From assembly GCA_963722815.1 (NCBI GenBank), contig CAVROM010000003.1, positions 1,054,001-1,118,000 on the forward strand: a stretch of DNA of 64,000 nucleotides, written 5' to 3'. Positions 61,686-64,000 of the stretch are shown one piece after another. Under the pieces are notes generated by a model, which was given only the letters and a program-made list of their open reading frames with translations, was not told where the DNA came from and searched no databases. The translations under genes and the position numbers were made by a program. How positions within the stretch are numbered: the first letter of the stretch is position 1; every line of letters starts with the position of its first letter. This DNA is from DASQFQ01 sp963722815. GTDB lineage: Bacteria > Actinomycetota > Thermoleophilia > Solirubrobacterales > Solirubrobacteraceae.

Positions 61686-62099
61686 CTACTGCACGATCAG
61701 CTCGTCTGGTTTGCGCGGTGGCTCGGGCCTGGCGTGCGTCTGGGGTGAGGCGTGAGAGGCGGATTCGACAGGGCCGGACGACGGGGCGACCGATGTGTGC
61801 GGGCGGAGTGGATCGGCGGCCGGCTGCGACCGGCGGCTGCGCAGTGGGTGCGACCGCCGCGGCGGAAGGAGATCAGGGAGTGCGCCGTAGCGCATCTTCG
61901 GTAACGCGATAACCACCGCCGAGGCCTGGGGGATCGGCTGTGCGTGGCTGACGTAGCGCGGGGGCGCTGCGTCGCCGCATGCTCGGAGCTGTGACGCGGC
62001 GAGGAATGTGAGCGCGAGCAGGGCTGCTGCAGCCAACATCCGGAGCGCTGGCGTGTTAGCGCGCGCTGCGGCGGGCTCGCGTGTCGTGATGGTGGTCAT
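61686..62099 (-). CDS. Small membrane-anchored Pro-rich protein, 137 aa
   Basis: ATG 62099 leads into a hydrophobic segment (LRMLAAAALLALTFLAASQL) followed by RACGDAAPPRY and a long tail rich in Pro, Arg and Ser (PDLLPPRRSHPLRSRRSQPA). The helix could be a signal peptide or anchor, with the Cys close to it. The tail is low complexity and the opposite strand is equally open, so coding is not certain. It follows the MopE-repeat gene by 63 bases on the same strand and is followed by the terminator at 61411. Function unknown. Confidence 0.4.
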   Translation of the reverse strand: MTTITTREPAAARANTPALRMLAAAALLALTFLAASQLRACGDAAPPRYVSHAQPIPQASAVVIALPKMRYGALPDLLPPRRSHPLRSRRSQPAADPLRPHTSVAPSSGPVESASHASPQTHARPEPPRKPDELIVQ

Positions 62100-62162
62100 A
62101 GCGTCTCCTGGGCGATTGCGCTGGGGACGGCGACGGGCGCCGTCCCCAGCTGGTGGTGGTGT

Positions 62163-64000
62163 TCAGCAGCGATCCGACGCGGTCGCCGGGACGCAGCGGT
62201 CGCTCCGGGTCGGCGCCTTGCCGCGGCGGATGACGAAGCGGACCGTCATCCCGCGGGTGCCCGGCTTGGTGATTCGGACGGTGATGCGGGTGCCCGGCGT
62301 GAGCCAACGGCCGCGCAGGCGGCCGGCGATTCCGCGTGCGGCGCGCGCACGGCGCACCGTGAGGCGCTTGGCCCGGAACGGGCAGACCCGGCGCTTGCCG
62401 TGGCACTGCACGGTGAGCTTGCTGCCGGCGGGCAGCCGCAGCGCTTGCAGCTTGAGCAGTTGCGTTCGCGCTGCGGAGACTCGCCACGCCACTCGCACGT
62501 CGGCTCCGACGGAGGAGTAGGGGGCAGGGCCGCCGGTGCAGTCCTCATCGACCGCGTTGCCCGGCACTTCCACCGCCCCCGGATTGATGGCGGGATCGGC
62601 GTCGTTGCAGTCCTGCGGGCGGTTGTAGCCGTCGTGGTCGCGGTCGAGGTCGACCGCATCCTTGCCGTCGCAGTTCTCATCGACTCCGTTCTCGGGCTCG
62701 TCGATGGCGCCGACGTGAATCGACGGGTCGTTGTCATTGCAGTCCGCGGGGCGCGGGTTGCCGTCGCCGTCGTGGTCGAGGTTCACCCCGTCGACGCCGT
62801 CGCAGTTCTCGTCGATCCCGTCCTCGGGCGTGTCCACGGCTCCAGGGTGGATGCTCGGATCGGCGTCGTTGCAGTCGGCGTCGGAAAGCGAGCCGTCGCC
62901 GTCCTGGTCGACCACGGCAACCCAGGAGCGCCGTGCGGGGATCGCATCGGTGTTGCCGACGGAGTCGCTCGCGCGGACCTCGAAGGTGTGACGGCCACCG
63001 GTGAGCCCGTTGATGTCGTAGGGGCTCGTGCACGACGCCCAGTCGCCCGAGTCGAAACGGCACGCGAAGGTCGCGCCCGCCTCCGAGCTGAAAGCGAACT
63101 CCGCGGTCGCGGACTCCACCTTGGCGTCCTCCGCGGGTCCGACATCAGGATCCAGCGCGGTCTCCGGCGCGGTGGTATCGACCCGCCAGCTGTACTCGGC
63201 GGGGTCTGGGTCCTCGACGGCTCCGTTGACAGCCTTCACGCGGAACGTGTGGGCGCCGTCGGTGGGCACGGTGACGGTGCTCGGCGACGAGCAGTCCGCC
63301 CACGAGCCGTCGTCAAGCCGGCACTCAAACGAGCTGCCGGCGACGCTCGTGAACGTGAACGTGCCGGTGGGGCTGCCGGTGGGATCGTCCGGCGTGCCGG
63401 TGATCTGGGTGTCCACGATCGTAAAGCTGCGGACCTCGCTGTATCCCTGCTGTCCGGACTTGTCAGCCGCCCGGACCCGGAGGGTGTGGCCGCCCTCGCT
63501 GAGACCGCCGTAGTGCGTGGTGCCCCCGCTCTGGCAGCCGGTCCACCCGCCGCCATCGAGCTGGCAGTCAACGGCCCCAGTCGGTTCGTCGACGGAGAAC
63601 GGAACGGTCACCGATCGTCCGCCCGGGTAGCTGGTCGAGCCGAGCGTGATCGTGGGGGCCCGCGTGTCGTCGAAGATTGCCTTCGGCGCGAACGTGCCGG
63701 CCGAAAGGAACGGCGCTTCCATGTAACAGCTGTTGCCGGAAGGGTTCGGACAGTTTTCCCAGCGCACGAACTGCCAGTTATTCGGCGGCGAGGCCGCGGG
63801 GGTCGCCCAGATTCGCCCGCTCATCGAGCCCGCGCCTCCGTTGACGCGCTGACCGCAGTACTGGGTCACGCGCTCGTCGAGGTTGCCCGTCATGTTGCAG
63901 CTGGCGGCCCCGAAGCTGTAGGTGATGGTGCCCGCCCCCTGCACGTACGACTGCACCCGCAGGTCGCCAGCGAACGCGGGCAGCGCGCCGAGCGTCAGAA
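62163..64000 (-). CDS. Secreted protein with Ig-like domains and MopE (calcium/copper-binding) repeats, 5' end cut
   Basis: The frame is open to the right window edge, where the end of a signal peptide is seen (LTLGALPAFAGDLRVQSYV); the start lies just beyond. Order of parts over about 610 residues: an N-terminal domain with paired Cys (ASCNMTGNLDERVTQYCGQR; NCPNPSGNSC), three Ig-like domains each with a Cys pair (VDCQLDGGGWTGCQ; FECRLDDGSWADCS; FACRFDSGDWASCT), then three MopE repeats (DQDGDGSLSDADCNDADPSI, HPGAVDTPEDGIDENCDG and two like it), and a basic C-terminal domain (LTVQCHGKRRVCPFRAKRL; GTRGMTVRFVIRRGK). The Asp-rich repeats suggest calcium binding outside the cell. Exact role unknown. 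Confidence 0.85.
   Translation of the reverse strand, partial: LTLGALPAFAGDLRVQSYVQGAGTITYSFGAASCNMTGNLDERVTQYCGQRVNGGAGSMSGRIWATPAASPPNNWQFVRWENCPNPSGNSCYMEAPFLSAGTFAPKAIFDDTRAPTITLGSTSYPGGRSVTVPFSVDEPTGAVDCQLDGGGWTGCQSGGTTHYGGLSEGGHTLRVRAADKSGQQGYSEVRSFTIVDTQITGTPDDPTGSPTGTFTFTSVAGSSFECRLDDGSWADCSSPSTVTVPTDGAHTFRVKAVNGAVEDPDPAEYSWRVDTTAPETALDPDVGPAEDAKVESATAEFAFSSEAGATFACRFDSGDWASCTSPYDINGLTGGRHTFEVRASDSVGNTDAIPARRSWVAVVDQDGDGSLSDADCNDADPSIHPGAVDTPEDGIDENCDGVDGVNLDHDGDGNPRPADCNDNDPSIHVGAIDEPENGVDENCDGKDAVDLDRDHDGYNRPQDCNDADPAINPGAVEVPGNAVDEDCTGGPAPYSSVGADVRVAWRVSAARTQLLKLQALRLPAGSKLTVQCHGKRRVCPFRAKRLTVRRARAARGIAGRLRGRWLTPGTRITVRITKPGTRGMTVRFVIRRGKAPTRSDRCVPATASDRC

Overview
The window is bacterial DNA of very high GC content (roughly 70 % or more), with frequent GTG starts, many 4-base stop/start overlaps and several probable leaderless messages. 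Protein types (HYR and MopE-repeat secreted proteins, LuxR-type ATPase regulators, a BTAD regulator fused to a solute-binding protein, CGNR and PadR regulators) fit a soil actinobacterium, probably of the Thermoleophilia/Solirubrobacterales. That placement is inferred from protein style only; no rRNA gene or marker set is present.

Layout. 1-1951: end of a secreted HYR protein, a broken VOC gene, then a PadR regulator with its membrane-protein partner. 1961-5648: a tightly overlapped minus-strand operon (DedA, membrane glycosyltransferase, polyprenol-phosphate-mannose synthase, UppP) for lipid-carrier-linked glycosylation. 5727-7834: a two-component system. 7936-9954: a DMT-type transporter and several small genes. 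9983-16218: an acetyltransferase, a LacI regulator and a divergent catabolic operon (amidohydrolase, thiol-dioxygenase-like cupin, sarcosine-oxidase-like flavoenzyme, homocysteine S-methyltransferase-like enzyme). 16232-21822: a GntR-controlled carbohydrate or sulfonate locus (HD protein, TauE-type exporter, two SDRs, class II aldolase, PfkB kinase). 21838-27967: threonine aldolase, DksA-like protein, DHA2-type MFS pump, broken HdeD gene, an almost pure C/T tract and a DUF2252 gene. 27971-34684: a VanRS-like two-component system divergent from VanY peptidase, lipoprotein, efflux adaptor and MacB-like ABC genes. 34762-43584: PrsW protease, GMC dehydrogenase, penicillin-acylase-family enzyme, CGNR/EamA pair and a large secreted protein. 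43862-61246: a stretch rich in large regulators (two LuxR-type ATPases, the BTAD-propeller-SBP5 fusion, a PAS/GAF/GGDEF/EAL protein, a PAS-GAF-LuxR protein), with an aminotransferase, a hydrolase and TetR. 61686-64000: a small membrane protein and a calcium-binding-type MopE-repeat secreted protein cut by the window end.

Sequence quality is uneven. Between about 5.7 and 9 kb, 21.8 and 23.7 kb, and 25.7 and 34.3 kb nearly every gene has several frameshifts although the conserved residues remain when frames are joined; 9-21 kb and 37-54 kb are almost clean. Most frameshifts are therefore probably consensus errors rather than gene decay, and coordinates of such genes span all frames. The most interesting item is the gene at 53872-57123, which reads as a membrane-spanning transcription factor with an outside seven-bladed propeller and a peptide-binding domain.
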